A DNA stretch of 64,000 nucleotides from Selaginella moellendorffii (lineage: Eukaryota; Streptophyta; Lycopodiopsida; Selaginellales; Selaginellaceae): NCBI RefSeq assembly GCF_000143415.4, contig NW_003314266.1:2928287-2992286 (forward strand). Reading direction: 5' to 3'. Below, piece by piece: positions 34,559 through 44,700 of the stretch. Below the pieces are notes generated by a model. That model did no database searches. It had not been told where the DNA came from and saw nothing but the letters and a program-made list of their open reading frames with translations. Within the stretch, counting starts at the first letter, position 1, and every line of letters starts with the position of its first letter. The position numbers and the translations under genes are program-made.

Positions 34559-34639
34559 CCTTCTCACGAAATGGGCGTCAAGGATCGCTCTAGCTGGGGA
34601 CAAGCACGAAAATCTTCTTCGCTGGGAAAGAGCTTGCAT
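32783..34639 (-). CDS. PLS-class PPR protein (intact copy)
   Basis: An intronless 618-aa frame from ATG 34639. A basic, Ser/Arg-rich leader (MQALSQRRRFSCLSPARAIL) suggests organellar import. The PPR tract begins at GSLLRRCASAKALGEGRRLH and runs through PLS triplets (NIYSLNTMISAFAQNGY, DVVAWNAMVAAFAQNGL, NVVTWTAMVAAYAQNGH, HLVAWNTMMASYSKNGC). The end is a truncated E1-like region (MRTLLGAYKTHGD, then a short tail) without E+/DYW. Its damaged duplicate lies at 29231-30865. It is convergent with the lectin ORF (237 bp between stops). Confidence 0.92.
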   Translation of the reverse strand: MQALSQRRRFSCLSPARAILDAHFVRRQVVGKNLSCDDEHPPAAAAASPRLSGKSLREQLKQAIDGLLLRDSGKNAIDVGRFGSLLRRCASAKALGEGRRLHERIALTGYDRDTYLGNNLVQMYGKCGRLGDAIAAFERIETPNIYSLNTMISAFAQNGYLQQARTLFSKMPLWDAISWTAILVACAQTCNLDDARSLFRQMPVRDVVAWNAMVAAFAQNGLMQEALELFRAMDFEGVGPDKVSYLSVIQALDAPAGIAVAKIIHSTIVASGEDYKYDVVLGTALVDMYGKCGSAQEAFQVFQEMLEKNVVTWTAMVAAYAQNGHLADAEAVFQDMPVKNTVSWNAMITAYAQNRRLSKAREMFDAMNTRDLNSWNIMIAMYASSSSGEGGHVESLKLFKRMVVEGFHPDKFSYVGVLDACASIPSIVEGRIIHATVVEAGLDRDIVVGNALMNLYAKCGNLEESREVFEQIPAPNHLVAWNTMMASYSKNGCFWEALELFVAMVLRGVDPDEITFVSVIFSCSHGGRYEDGCSFFVSMQLDFGIQPVRDHFMCMIDLLARAGQLRDAEELIQGMPVEADDVAMRTLLGAYKTHGDSHRAKEQLDQIDFTEQLNSLVE

Positions 34640-34774
34640 TCATCCTTCTTGAAGTTTGGTTGATCGCATATTCTAGAATCTTACCTCGAGCTTTTCTTCC
34701 TGGAAAAAAACCCACACATTAGACCTGAAGAAAGAAAGAACTCTTCTACCTCGATCGATCTTGTCGAACTTTCT

Positions 34775-35790
34775 CTAGTCTTCAATGTCTTCGAAAAAGG
34801 ATCCCAGTGTCTTTCGAAGCATGGTGAAGGATTTGTCTTCCTGGCACACGACTCTCACTCAGCACGAGAACGAAAAAAAATAAACTTGCCCACCTGAGAT
34901 TTCTTCTTGACTTGTTCCTCGGCTGCTGCGATTTTGTCCGAGCAGCTCTTTTGCAGGTCACTCACAAGCGTTTTCTCCTTTTTCCCTGTAGAGAAAAAAC
35001 ACTTTAAGCCATGTTATAATCTGTGTAAGCGATAGCGTAGGACTCGCGGAAGTGGTTCTTACTCTGCTGCTCAAGTCGCGTGAGCAAGGCCTCTTTACCC
35101 TCTTCGAACTTGGAGAAAGTATCTGCAGTAAGTAGCATTACTCGACAGAAAGGAAAAGAGAAACGATTAAATGGTACCTTCGTATGATCGAAGATGATCC
35201 TCTCTTTCTTTGCAGAACTTCTCGTAGATCGACTGGTACTTTGTGGCTTCGGCTTTTAACGATGCCTCGCACTGCGACAAAGAAACAAAACAATGGAGCA
35301 AATTATTTGAGGAAGAACTAGATTGTTTACTTCTTTCGCCAGCTTCGTAGCAGCCTTGAGGAGAGTTTGCCTGAATGGATGCACGCAATTCGAATGAGAA
35401 CGCACAAAACATGGATGAATACCTCTCCTTGTCGGATTTGTGCTTCGCTTCGTCCGCTAGGGAAAGAATCTCCGACTTGACACTGATTCATTCCACGCAA
35501 GATCTAAGCCACACCATACCAAAACACGCATGCAAACCTGTTGAGAATCTCCTCGTTCTTCTTCTGGCCATCAGTCTTCGCCTTCTTGCGCACTTGCTGG
35601 AGGGCCGTGAGAATACCCTGGATGTCGCTGCACCAAAAACAATCGATCGATCGATCCAATCGACTATAATCCAGACAAGAATCCCTCACCTCGACAGATC
35701 TAGTCCAAGATCGGCATCCGCGCCAGGAATTTCCCCTGGCGCCATCGCAGCGCCATCGCTCCTCGCATGCCTCTTCGACACGGCAGCCAT
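34775..35790 (-). CDS. Small coiled-coil protein, ASY4-like meiotic axis protein (tentative)
   Basis: Eight short exons join in frame: 35790-35690, 35627-35538, 35482-35423, 35370-35331, 35271-35178, 35122-35063, 34985-34894 and 34840-34775, giving 200 aa with all GT..AG introns of 48-77 bp. After a disordered start (MAAVSKRHARSDGAAMAPGE) nearly the whole protein is heptad-like and charged (VRKKAKTDGQKKNEEIL, LADEAKHKSDKERQ, FCKEREDHLRSYEDTFSKF, LVSDLQKSCSDKIAAAEEQ), ending in SFTMLRKTLGSFFEDIED. Length, coiled-coil layout and many small exons fit the ASYNAPTIC4/ASY3 C-terminal family of meiotic chromosome-axis proteins. That name is tentative; the gene model itself is solid because all seven junctions keep frame. 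It lies just downstream of uL14m on the same strand (106 bp between stop and ATG). Confidence 0.75.
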
Positions 35791-35896
35791 AGGAAGCGAA
35801 AATTCCCGCCCAGGGCTCTTGAGTTTAAAATCAAACGGAGGAAAATCTCCCGCCAAATACCGGCATATTCTGTTAAGAGATGCCGGCATATACCTT

Positions 35897-36486
35897 CTAC
35901 ACGACATCGTCGGCGAGCGAGAGGATCTTCACGAATTTCTTCGCGCGGAGCTCCGCCGCGACGGGGCCATAGACGCGCGTTCCAACGGGTTCGCCCTCCT
36001 TGTTGATGATCACCACCGCATTCTCGTCGAACCGGATGTGCGATCCATCGCGGCGGCCCTTTTGCATCCTCGCGCGCACGATCACGGCCCGGACGACGTC
36101 GCCCTTCTTCACCTTGGTGCTCTCCTTCTCGAATTTCTTGATCCTCTTCTTGCCGCTGGCGGCCTCCTTTACCGACGCCACGATCACGTCCCCGATGCTG
36201 CCTCCGATCTTGCGCGCCTTGGCCTGGATGCACCCGACGATCTTGGCGCCGGAGTTGTCCGCGACATTGAGCTTGGTCCTCATCTGGACGAAGCACCGGG
36301 TTTGCTGTGCCACACAAGAGATCGATCGATCGAGCAATGCGGGAGAAATTCGTGGGAGATCAAGAGTAGCACCTGGAATACGGCAGGCCGGGACATGATC
36401 TGGTAGCCAGGATCGACGCGTAGCCCGGCAGAGATCCACACTCGGCTCCATAGCGCCCCGGTGGGCGCAATTCCTCGCAGCGCCAT
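35897..36486 (-). CDS. RPL14: Mitochondrial ribosomal protein uL14
   Basis: Two exons, 36486-36373 and 36304-35897, with a 68-bp intron, encode 173 aa. The core is the bacterial-type uL14 fold ([87 protein letters not shown]). The first exon supplies an arginine-rich leader ([17 protein letters not shown]) typical of mitochondrial import, as in the plant HUELLENLOS-type uL14m. uL14 sits at the subunit interface of the large subunit and forms intersubunit bridges. The start codon is 71 bp from the divergent start of the oligopeptidase gene. An unspliced reading from 36451 also exists but lacks the basic leader. Confidence 0.92.
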
Positions 36487-36498
36487 CGCCCTAGCAAT

Positions 36499-36508
36499 AA
36501 ACCCTAAA
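36499..36508. promoter_or_regulatory. Telo-box in a 71-bp divergent promoter
   Basis: AAACCCTAAA lies between the divergent ATGs at 36486 (minus) and 36558 (plus). Telo-boxes are common in promoters of plant translation-machinery genes. Both core promoters must overlap the other gene or its leader. Confidence 0.5.
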
Positions 36509-36557
36509 CCTCTGGCAGGAATATTCTCGTCCTGTGCGGGGAATATACCCTTTAGCT

Positions 36558-39500
36558 ATGGCGAGCGCCTTGCAAACCAGCTGCCGTGTTCTCGGCAGAG
36601 CACACGCCCGTCGCGCGAATATTCCACGTTCTTGTAGAGCTATATTCTTCGCTACTAGGCTTGGGCCCTCCGTGAGCGCCTATACTCCATGCCAAGCGCT
36701 TCCAACGCGGTCTAGGGTTCCTCATTTGTGTTGCTCCGCCGGGACGAGGAGAATGGCGGCGCTGGCAATCGACAAGGAGCTAAATCCTCTCCTCAAGGGT
36801 GGATCGTTGCCTCTCTACGACAAGGTCGATGCAACGCATGTCGTCCCCGGGATCCGGCAGCTGCTGGAAGAACTGGTAATATTTCTCTGGATTCCACGAT
36901 TGTCTTGACTTGATCGTGCAGGAAGCGGAGCTTGTCAAGCTGGAGCAAAATCTCAAGCGTGATTGGGAATCCCTTGTTCATCCCCTGGAGCGCATCACGG
37001 ATCGATTGACTGTGACGTGGGGAATCGTTGAGCACCTGAAGGCTGTCAAGGATAGTTCCGAGCTACGCGCGGCTGTCGAAGAAGTACAGGTATCTCTTTC
37101 TTTGATCTTCTTTGCAAAAAAGCTATTCTTTCTGTCTTTCTGTAGCCCGAGAAAGTGGCCTTTTTGCTGAGACTCGGCCAGAGCAAACCTCTCTATAAAG
37201 CTTTCAAGGAGATTCAAGACGGACCAGGATTTAAGAATCTCACGGACGCTCAGAAGAGAATTGTGGAAGGTAAAATGCTAGCTTTTCTCCTGTTTCTCAT
37301 CGATGCTTGCTTGTGAAACCTGCAGCTCGGTTGAAGGACGCCACGCTTAATGGTGTAGCGCTAGAAGGAGAGGAAAAGAAACGATTCAACGAGATTGAAC
37401 AGGTATTTTGTTCTTCTCATAGTTCGGTTAGGCGTTTGCTGATGGTGTATGTGGTGGCAGGAATTGGAACTTCTTGGGACGAAGTTTAGCGAGCATGTTT
37501 TGGACTCGACCAAGAAGTATCAAAAGTTAGTCGTAGATAAAGCTGATATTGAAGGACTGCCACCCACTGCTCTTGGTTTGGCTGCACAGACGGCATGCTC
37601 AAAGGTAAAGTCGCGACTTAATCGCAACTCGGGACTTATTGTTCTCTTTTGTAAGGGTCACGAGGGTGCTAACGCAGAAAACGGACCATGGATGTTTACG
37701 CTAGACCTGCCTAGCTACATGCCCGTGATGAAATTTGCAAAGAATCGAGCTTTGCGGGAAGAGATGTATCGGGAATTTATCACTGTTGCCTCTGAAGGTG
37801 ACCTGGACAATACTCCTGTGATCAACAAAATTCTGGAACTCCGCTTGGAGAAAGCGAAGCTACTTGGCTACAAGAATTTTGCCGAGGTACTTTTTAGCGT
37901 CGAGCTTACAATCTGAGCAAAAACGCGTCTTTACAGGTCAGTATGGCTATGAAAATGGCAACAACAGAAACTGCTAATGAGCTCTTAGAAAAACTTCGTC
38001 TCAGCTCATGGGATGGTGCTCTTAAAGGTGCTTCAACTATTATTGTTTCCTTGGTTCAAACAATTTTTGTTTCTTCTCCTTTTTTTCAGATTTTGAGGAA
38101 CTAAAGTCTTTTAGTAAGTCCAAAAATGCACCAGAAGCTGATGATCTTTCTCACTGGGATCTAACTTATTGGAGCGAACGCTTGCGTGAAGACAGATACG
38201 ATGTTAATGAGGTAAATTGTATTCTAGATTTTCTTATATATGATTCGGAGGTCTACATTGTGTAGGAAGAACTGCGGCCTTACTTTTCGTTGCCAAAAGT
38301 AATGGATGGGCTGTTCAACCTTGCCAAATATCTTTTTGGCGTTCAGATTGAACCTGCAGACGGCATGGCACCTGTACGTTTGTCAGCGTGTTTGTTGTTT
38401 CGCTTTAACTTGTTCTCTTTTTTCTTTTTGTGTTTTTTTTTTGTTTTTGCTAACAGGTCTGGAACAAGGACGTGAGCTTTTTTCAAGTGAAAGACTTGGC
38501 TGGTGAGCCTTTAGCTTTCTTTTACTTCGATCCTTATTCGAGGCCCTCGGAAAAGCGGGGTGGTGCTTGGATGGATATTGTGGTGGGACGGAGCCGTGTC
38601 CTTGCACCCCGAGGCAGCTCTGTGCGCTTACCTGTTGCTCACATGGTTTGCAACCAAACGCCTCCTGTTGGAAATGAGCCTAGTCTAATGACATTCCGGG
38701 AGGTACGATGTCTTTGTTTTTAAAACGTATTTCAACTTTTTTTGTAGGTGGAAACTGTGTTCCATGAATTCGGGCATGCGTTACAGCACATGCTCACTAA
38801 ACAAGACGAAGGTTTAGTCGCAGGAATCCATGGTGTTGAATGGGATGCTGTGGAGCTTCCTTCTCAATTCATGGAGAATTGGTGTTACGATAGGTTTGTT
38901 GATATTTATTTAAAAGTTTGTTTCTAATCATGCAAACTACAGGAAAACTCTCATGAGCTTTGCCGTGCACTATAAAACGGGTGAGCCATTATCAGAGGAT
39001 GTGTACGAGAAGCTCAAGGCCGCAAGGACGTTCCGGGCTGCATCTTTAATGATGCGTCAAGTAAGTATTTGCTTAAAAGCTCAGCTGACGACGCTGGTTT
39101 CGTTTTTGCTTGCAGCTCCACTTTGCGATGACTGATCTGGAGCTCCATGGAAGATTCAAAGTCGGTGGCTCGGAAACAGTGTATGATGTCAACAGGAGAG
39201 TGGCAGAGAAAACTCAAGTCTTGCCCCCCCTTCCGGAAGACAGGTTCCTTTGCAGCTTTCTCCATATCTTCTCATGTAAGTGCCTTTGTTGTCTTGCTCA
39301 TCTTTCTGAATGCCTTCTTGCAGCGGCATCATATGCAGCTGGATACTACAGCTACAAAGTAAGTTCTTGTAGAGTATAAAGTTTTGACTCTCTTATCGTT
39401 TCTTACATTTGATTCATGCAGTGGGCAGAAGTTCTTTCTGCTGATGCTTTCGGGGCATTTGAAGAAGCTGGACTGGACAATGAAAACGTGAGTTTCTCAA

Positions 39501-39741
39501 ATTTACTGAGGATTTACTAACGCCTTATGTGCATGCAGGCGATCAAGGAAACTGGAAGGCGATTCAGAGACACTGTTCTCGGGCTTGGAGGAGGCAAACC
39601 TCCTCTCGAGGTAAATTCACCCAACAAAAAGTTCTCCTTCCAACTTGTCCATCTATCCAGGTTTTCAAGAGCTTTCGCGGCAGAGAACCTTCCACTGAAG
39701 CGTTGTTGCGGCATAGTGGTCTATTGGCTGTGGCATCATAG
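36558..39741 (+). CDS. OOP: Organellar M3 oligopeptidase (oligopeptidase A / thimet family)
   Basis: Seventeen exons, all GT..AG: 36558-36875, 36922-37089, 37146-37269, 37326-37402, 37461-37604, 37656-37886, 37937-38027, 38090-38211, 38266-38373, 38457-38702, 38748-38893, 38943-39060, 39116-39275, 39324-39358, 39422-39487, 39539-39610 and 39661-39741; 768 aa. A long Ser/Arg/Ala-rich leader ([19 protein letters not shown]) indicates plastid/mitochondrial targeting. The zinc site is HEFGH in [16 protein letters not shown], with the downstream Glu in AVELPSQF. Other signatures are [16 protein letters not shown] and [17 protein letters not shown]. Homologues (Arabidopsis TOP1/OOP) degrade presequences and other short peptides in plastids and mitochondria. 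The start is the first ATG; the frame is open to a GTG just upstream. A PPR gene begins 62 bp after the stop. Confidence 0.95.
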
Positions 39742-39803
39742 GACTCAAAAAATTTCAATCACTCCAAAGGTTTGAGAATCAAAAGTTTTAATCTTCTAAT
39801 GGT

Positions 39804-41786
39804 ATGAGCAGTCAAGACCCAAGAGTAAGAGAGCTCTACAGGATTGAGCAAGGGGATATAGACTTGAGTGACCACTCCTATGGGCTTCTCATCAAGAACT
39901 TCACCTCTCCCCCCCACTCACTCTCCCTCGCCAAGCGCCTCCACGCCCAGATCTCCAGACGCGGCCGCGACCACAACACATTCCTCGGCAACTTGCTCGT
40001 GGACATGTATGCCAAGCTCGGCAGCCTCGAGGAGGCGAGCTCGGCGTTCCAGAGAATCCAGCAGAGGAATGTTTTCTCCTGGAACATCCTCCTCGCAGCA
40101 CATAGCGCGAATGGGGATCTTGCAACGGCACAGAAGCTCTTCGACAAGATGCCCGTGAGAGATACCGTGTCCTGGAGCTCCATGGTGGGAGCGTTTGCAC
40201 AGCACGAGCTTTGCGACGAGGCTGTTTCGTTGTTTCGAGAGATGCAGCTGGAAGGATCCAAGCCGGACAGGATAACTTTCATCAATGTGATCGATGCCTG
40301 TGCCGAGAAGCCGGCTCTCCAAGATGGAAAGTTCGTCTACAGCGTTTTGGCCGAAGATGGATTGGAATCCGACGTGAAAGTTGGCACCGCGCTGCTTAAC
40401 ATGTATGGGAAGTGTGGAAGTTTGCGGGACGCGGAAGCATTGTTTGAGAAAATGCCGGAGAGGAACGCTGTCTCTTGGAACGCACTTCTTTCAGCATATG
40501 CCCAGAACGGGCATATGGAAAGTGCGAGGGAAGTGTTTGGAAGTATGCCTGAGAGGAATGTGGTGTCGTGGACGGGGATGATGGCGGGGTATGTCCAGAA
40601 CGAGCTTTGCAAGGATGCACTGGAGCTCTTTCTCTGGATGGAGAACGATGGCGTGAAGCCCAACGAGAACACTTTCATCGCTCTTCTCGATGCCTGCGCG
40701 AGCATGTCAGCTCTTTCGCAAGGGAGAGTTCTCCACGCTCGAGTCACTGCGGTGGGATTTGATTCCAAGCTCAAGGTTGGGACTTGTGTTCTTGAGATGT
40801 ATGGCAAGTGTGGTAGATTGGAAGAGGCGAGAGTGGTGTTTGACAAGATGGTGAACAAAAGTGTGATCACCTGGAACGCGATGATCGGATCGTACTCCCG
40901 GTTTGGACACTGGAGAGAAGCTCTGCGGGTGTTCTTGGCTATGGCACAGGAAGGAGTGACGCCAACTTGGATAACTTACATCAGCGTTTTGGTCGCGTGT
41001 AGCCACTCGGGGCTCTTGAGCCAAGGGAAGGACTACTTCACTTCTATGAGGCGGGACTTTTGCATCGATCCAACAATCGAGCATTACCACTGCATGATCG
41101 ATCTCGTTGGCCGGGCGGGAACTCTTGCCGATGCTGAAGAACTCATCCACAACATGCCGTTTCATTCGGACTCGGTGACTTGGGCGGAGCTCGTTGCTTC
41201 TTCTCGGATTCATGGAGACTTGCCAAAGTGTGAGCGTGCTGCCGAGAATACATTCGAGATCGATCCAAGGGACCCTGCTCACGTCATTCTGTCCAACATG
41301 TATGCTGCGGCTGGAAAGCCGGCCTTGGTGAGAAAGGTGCGAAGAGACATGAAGGAGAGAGGGGTGAAGAGTAGGCCTGGGTGTAGTTTTATAGAGATTG
41401 GCAACAAAGTTCACGAGTTTGTATCGGGTGACTCGATCCATCCCTTGAACGAGGAGATCCGGGCTAAAACTCGGGAGCTCCACGAGCGGATCAAACAGGA
41501 GCTTGGGTACGTGCCAGACACGAAGGAGGTGCTTTACGACGTAGATGAGGAGGTGAAAAAGAAGATGCTGAGTTTCCACAGCGAGAAAATGGCTATTGCT
41601 TTTGGTGTTCTTGTGACAAGAGCCGGCACACCGCTGAGGGTCGTGAAGAACCTTAGAGTGTGCATGGATTGTCACACTTTTACCAAGCTGGTCTCCAAGT
41701 GCCTTGGAAGAGAGATTATCATGAGGGATGTCAATCGGTTCCACTCGTTCAAAGGGGGTGTGTGCTCATGTGGAGACTACTGGTGA
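39804..41786 (+). CDS. DYW-class PPR RNA-editing factor
   Basis: An intronless frame of 660 aa. The PPR tract begins at YGLLIKNFTSPPHSL and continues in PLS units (NVFSWNILLAAHSANGD, NAVSWNALLSAYAQNGH, NVVSWTGMMAGYVQNEL, SVITWNAMIGSYSRFGH). E1/E2 motifs follow (VTWAELVASSRIHGD, HVILSNMYAAAGK, GCSFIEIGNKVHEF), then a complete DYW domain: HSEKMAIAFG with the deaminase-like HSE, CMDCH, and the terminal CSCGDYW. All zinc-binding positions of the cytidine-deaminase-like fold are present, so it should be catalytically competent for organellar C-to-U editing (family knowledge). The leader is short and not obviously basic; no intergenic promoter of normal size separates it from the upstream peptidase gene. 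Confidence 0.95.
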   Translation: MSSQDPRVRELYRIEQGDIDLSDHSYGLLIKNFTSPPHSLSLAKRLHAQISRRGRDHNTFLGNLLVDMYAKLGSLEEASSAFQRIQQRNVFSWNILLAAHSANGDLATAQKLFDKMPVRDTVSWSSMVGAFAQHELCDEAVSLFREMQLEGSKPDRITFINVIDACAEKPALQDGKFVYSVLAEDGLESDVKVGTALLNMYGKCGSLRDAEALFEKMPERNAVSWNALLSAYAQNGHMESAREVFGSMPERNVVSWTGMMAGYVQNELCKDALELFLWMENDGVKPNENTFIALLDACASMSALSQGRVLHARVTAVGFDSKLKVGTCVLEMYGKCGRLEEARVVFDKMVNKSVITWNAMIGSYSRFGHWREALRVFLAMAQEGVTPTWITYISVLVACSHSGLLSQGKDYFTSMRRDFCIDPTIEHYHCMIDLVGRAGTLADAEELIHNMPFHSDSVTWAELVASSRIHGDLPKCERAAENTFEIDPRDPAHVILSNMYAAAGKPALVRKVRRDMKERGVKSRPGCSFIEIGNKVHEFVSGDSIHPLNEEIRAKTRELHERIKQELGYVPDTKEVLYDVDEEVKKKMLSFHSEKMAIAFGVLVTRAGTPLRVVKNLRVCMDCHTFTKLVSKCLGREIIMRDVNRFHSFKGGVCSCGDYW

Positions 41787-44700
41787 TTTGTATGTCTATG
41801 AAAGGAAAGAAATACAACCTCTGTTTGCCAATCAGGAGGAATGCAAAAGTATACACGAGAATCACGTCGACGTGAGAGATGCACACATTCTTGTGTATAA
41901 ATGAGCTTAGCCAGAGATTCTTCAAGTTCGAAATGATCCACCGCCAGAGCAAGCATTTCCAGCCTTACTGAACGCACTCATATTTATATTAGTTTAGTTT
42001 CCAAAATGGAGAAGCGTTTCCAAATAACTTCCTAATCTCTCAATGCTAAAGACTTCATCAAACTCTTTGAGGTTTCCTCTAGAAGTTATCTTGCACATTG
42101 CGGCCAACTTGCAGTGCACCTGAATCACCACCAAGCTCTTGAGCTTGCCCTCAAAAGTTGTTTTGCACATCTCCGCCAACTTGTGCCCAAGCTCTCCCCA
42201 AAAGTTGTTTTGCTCATCTCCACCAACTTGTGCCGCACCAGGCTCTTTGAGGTAGCCCCAGGAAGTTGTTTTGCACATCTCAGCCAGCTTGTGCTGCACC
42301 AATCTCTTGAGTTAGCCCCACCACTAACTCCAAGCTCTTGACTTTGCCCCTAGACATCTCTGCTAGATATAAATATAATAATTAAAACTCTGTTTTAAAT
42401 ACTGTCTAGCATTTTACATTCTTCGGTAATCCCAAGAACCTAAAAATATACTTCATATATATATGCAAAGAAATATATATAGTGGGACACTATGGAGGCA
42501 TAGTAGCCTAGGCCATGAAGAAGTATCGAAGCAAGGTTTCACTTCATGGGTGTTTAATATGACAATGTTCTTGTGAGTAAGGATATGACTATACTGCCCC
42601 TGTAAGTATATGAACTGGGAAAAAAGAAAACATTTGTTGAGCTAGAATAGTCTCACTAGAATATAACTGTGTGAAATCAATATAAAGTAACTTGTGCAAG
42701 TGATAAGCATGCTTAACATCTTTTAGATTAATCAACTGATGGCACTCCATAGTGAAAATCATTTTCTTAAAGTACTATGCCACCTTACACTAAAAGTGTA
42801 AAATGTGCTATAGATTTACTATCATTGCCAATAGAGTACATAAATTTTATTTTGTTATGAATTGATGAACTACTCATACACACCCCCCTCCCCTCCCATG
42901 CATTTGTCAAATTCATCTCAACTTTATTGAGCTCCTCTGCCTAATCATCCTGTATGCAGTTCAATATTAAACAATTGCTTTAGAGTAGTATTCATATGTA
43001 GATTAATCCTCTTTTGTTAGTTGATATGAACATGCTTATAAAGTAATAGGTCTCTACATAAACAAAACAATATGTGTTTGTCCAATCAAATATATACTAG
43101 CATCAATGAGTCAATGTAAATAGATACTAAAAAGCTTTAGTTTCAATATGCCACCAAAGAAAAAACATGTCTAAAAGCTAAACATTTTATGTTGTAACAG
43201 ATACTTATTATCAATACACTAAAGCTCCATATGTGATTCCATGTTAAAACACGTGGGGAATCACCTCTGCAAAACACACTTCATGCAAATATTGCCCAAT
43301 GCAGCTTTAATGACATCCTAACCGACTCTAAAATCAACATATACTATATATAGATGCATATATCATTTGTGTGAACAAGGGTTTATTAAGGCTCTAAGTA
43401 GATGGATTTTAAAAAAAAAAATTTGCACCTTTTCAGCCCTCTTTAGAACATTTACTGAAAAATGTAAGAAACCCTATTACATATATCTACAAATGCATCA
43501 TATATCTTATTTATATTCACTAAATAATAATTTAAAAATAAATCAAATTACCTACATGTTTATCAATGAATAAATTGAATAAATTTTTACCATCTCTATC
43601 ATGTTTCTTTTGCATCTGCAAACTCATCAAGAGTGTGTCAAAATCCAAATCTTACTATTTGATTCTCATTCTCAAATTTAGCCATATAATGAACTTTATT
43701 TTAGATTTCTCAACTGCATTAGATTCATCTTGAGCTCTATTTGTTTGTAAGCCTTGCACTTCTGACTGCAAGTGCCAATCCTCATGCTCCTAGCATCTAT
43801 CAAACCATGCTCCAGTTGGCTTAAACACACTTATTCCCACTCTTTTGCATTTGACTTGTGCCTATTTTAATCCCTCTTTCAATGCTTAAAATTAGCAACT
43901 CATTTGTTTGCATGTAAGTGTAATCTACTAAGTTACACAGTGCCTTCCTCTATTCAAGCTCTAATCTCTCCCATATATTTTCTTGCATGATGTGGGCTTT
44001 TGTAAATTGTAATAAGCCTCAATTTTCAAAGTCAGCCACTTAATTGATTCCAATAGCACTATCCACTAGATCTCCATCATCATAACTCCCCTTATGACTA
44101 AGCACACCACCTACTTTGGAAAATAAGTTCTTGCAACAATTAAAGCCTATGCTTATTAATGTAATTGATAAATGGATGATTATGAAAATACTAGAAGATT
44201 TGAATATCCAAGAAAATTTCATGGTTAATAAAATTCTTTGTCAACATGAAACTTTTGTGCTTCAAGATCTATAAGCACTATAATCTAAAGATACAAACAC
44301 AAATATTAACAGCTGACGTGTGAAAAAAAAGTGATTTTTACCTTAGGAAGAATAAAAATTTTGCAATTGATCTCACCCTTGCATAAAGGTCAAGATGTGG
44401 CGACAAAAATATTCCAATATACTCTATAATAACCTTTAGATAGGTCTTTATTCCTAGAATCTTTTGAGATAGAACCCAAACAACATAACAATTGAACATA
44501 AGGCTATTTGTTATATAAATTTCTATTTTTTGTTTCCATTTGTCTTCTCTTTGATGTGGTTATATATAGGCACAATGTCCAGCTTTGAGCTAGAAATCTC
44601 AATTGCAAATTACTTTAGTATTTGTCTCTCTTTATGATCTATGTTCCCTTACTACAAACCATGTTCTTTGTGGTAGCAGCAGTACACTTTGTTGACATTA

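Noticed and set aside
40707-41744. 345-codon minus-strand frame opposite the DYW PPR gene
   Set aside because: Shadow of the intact DYW gene; no motif of its own.
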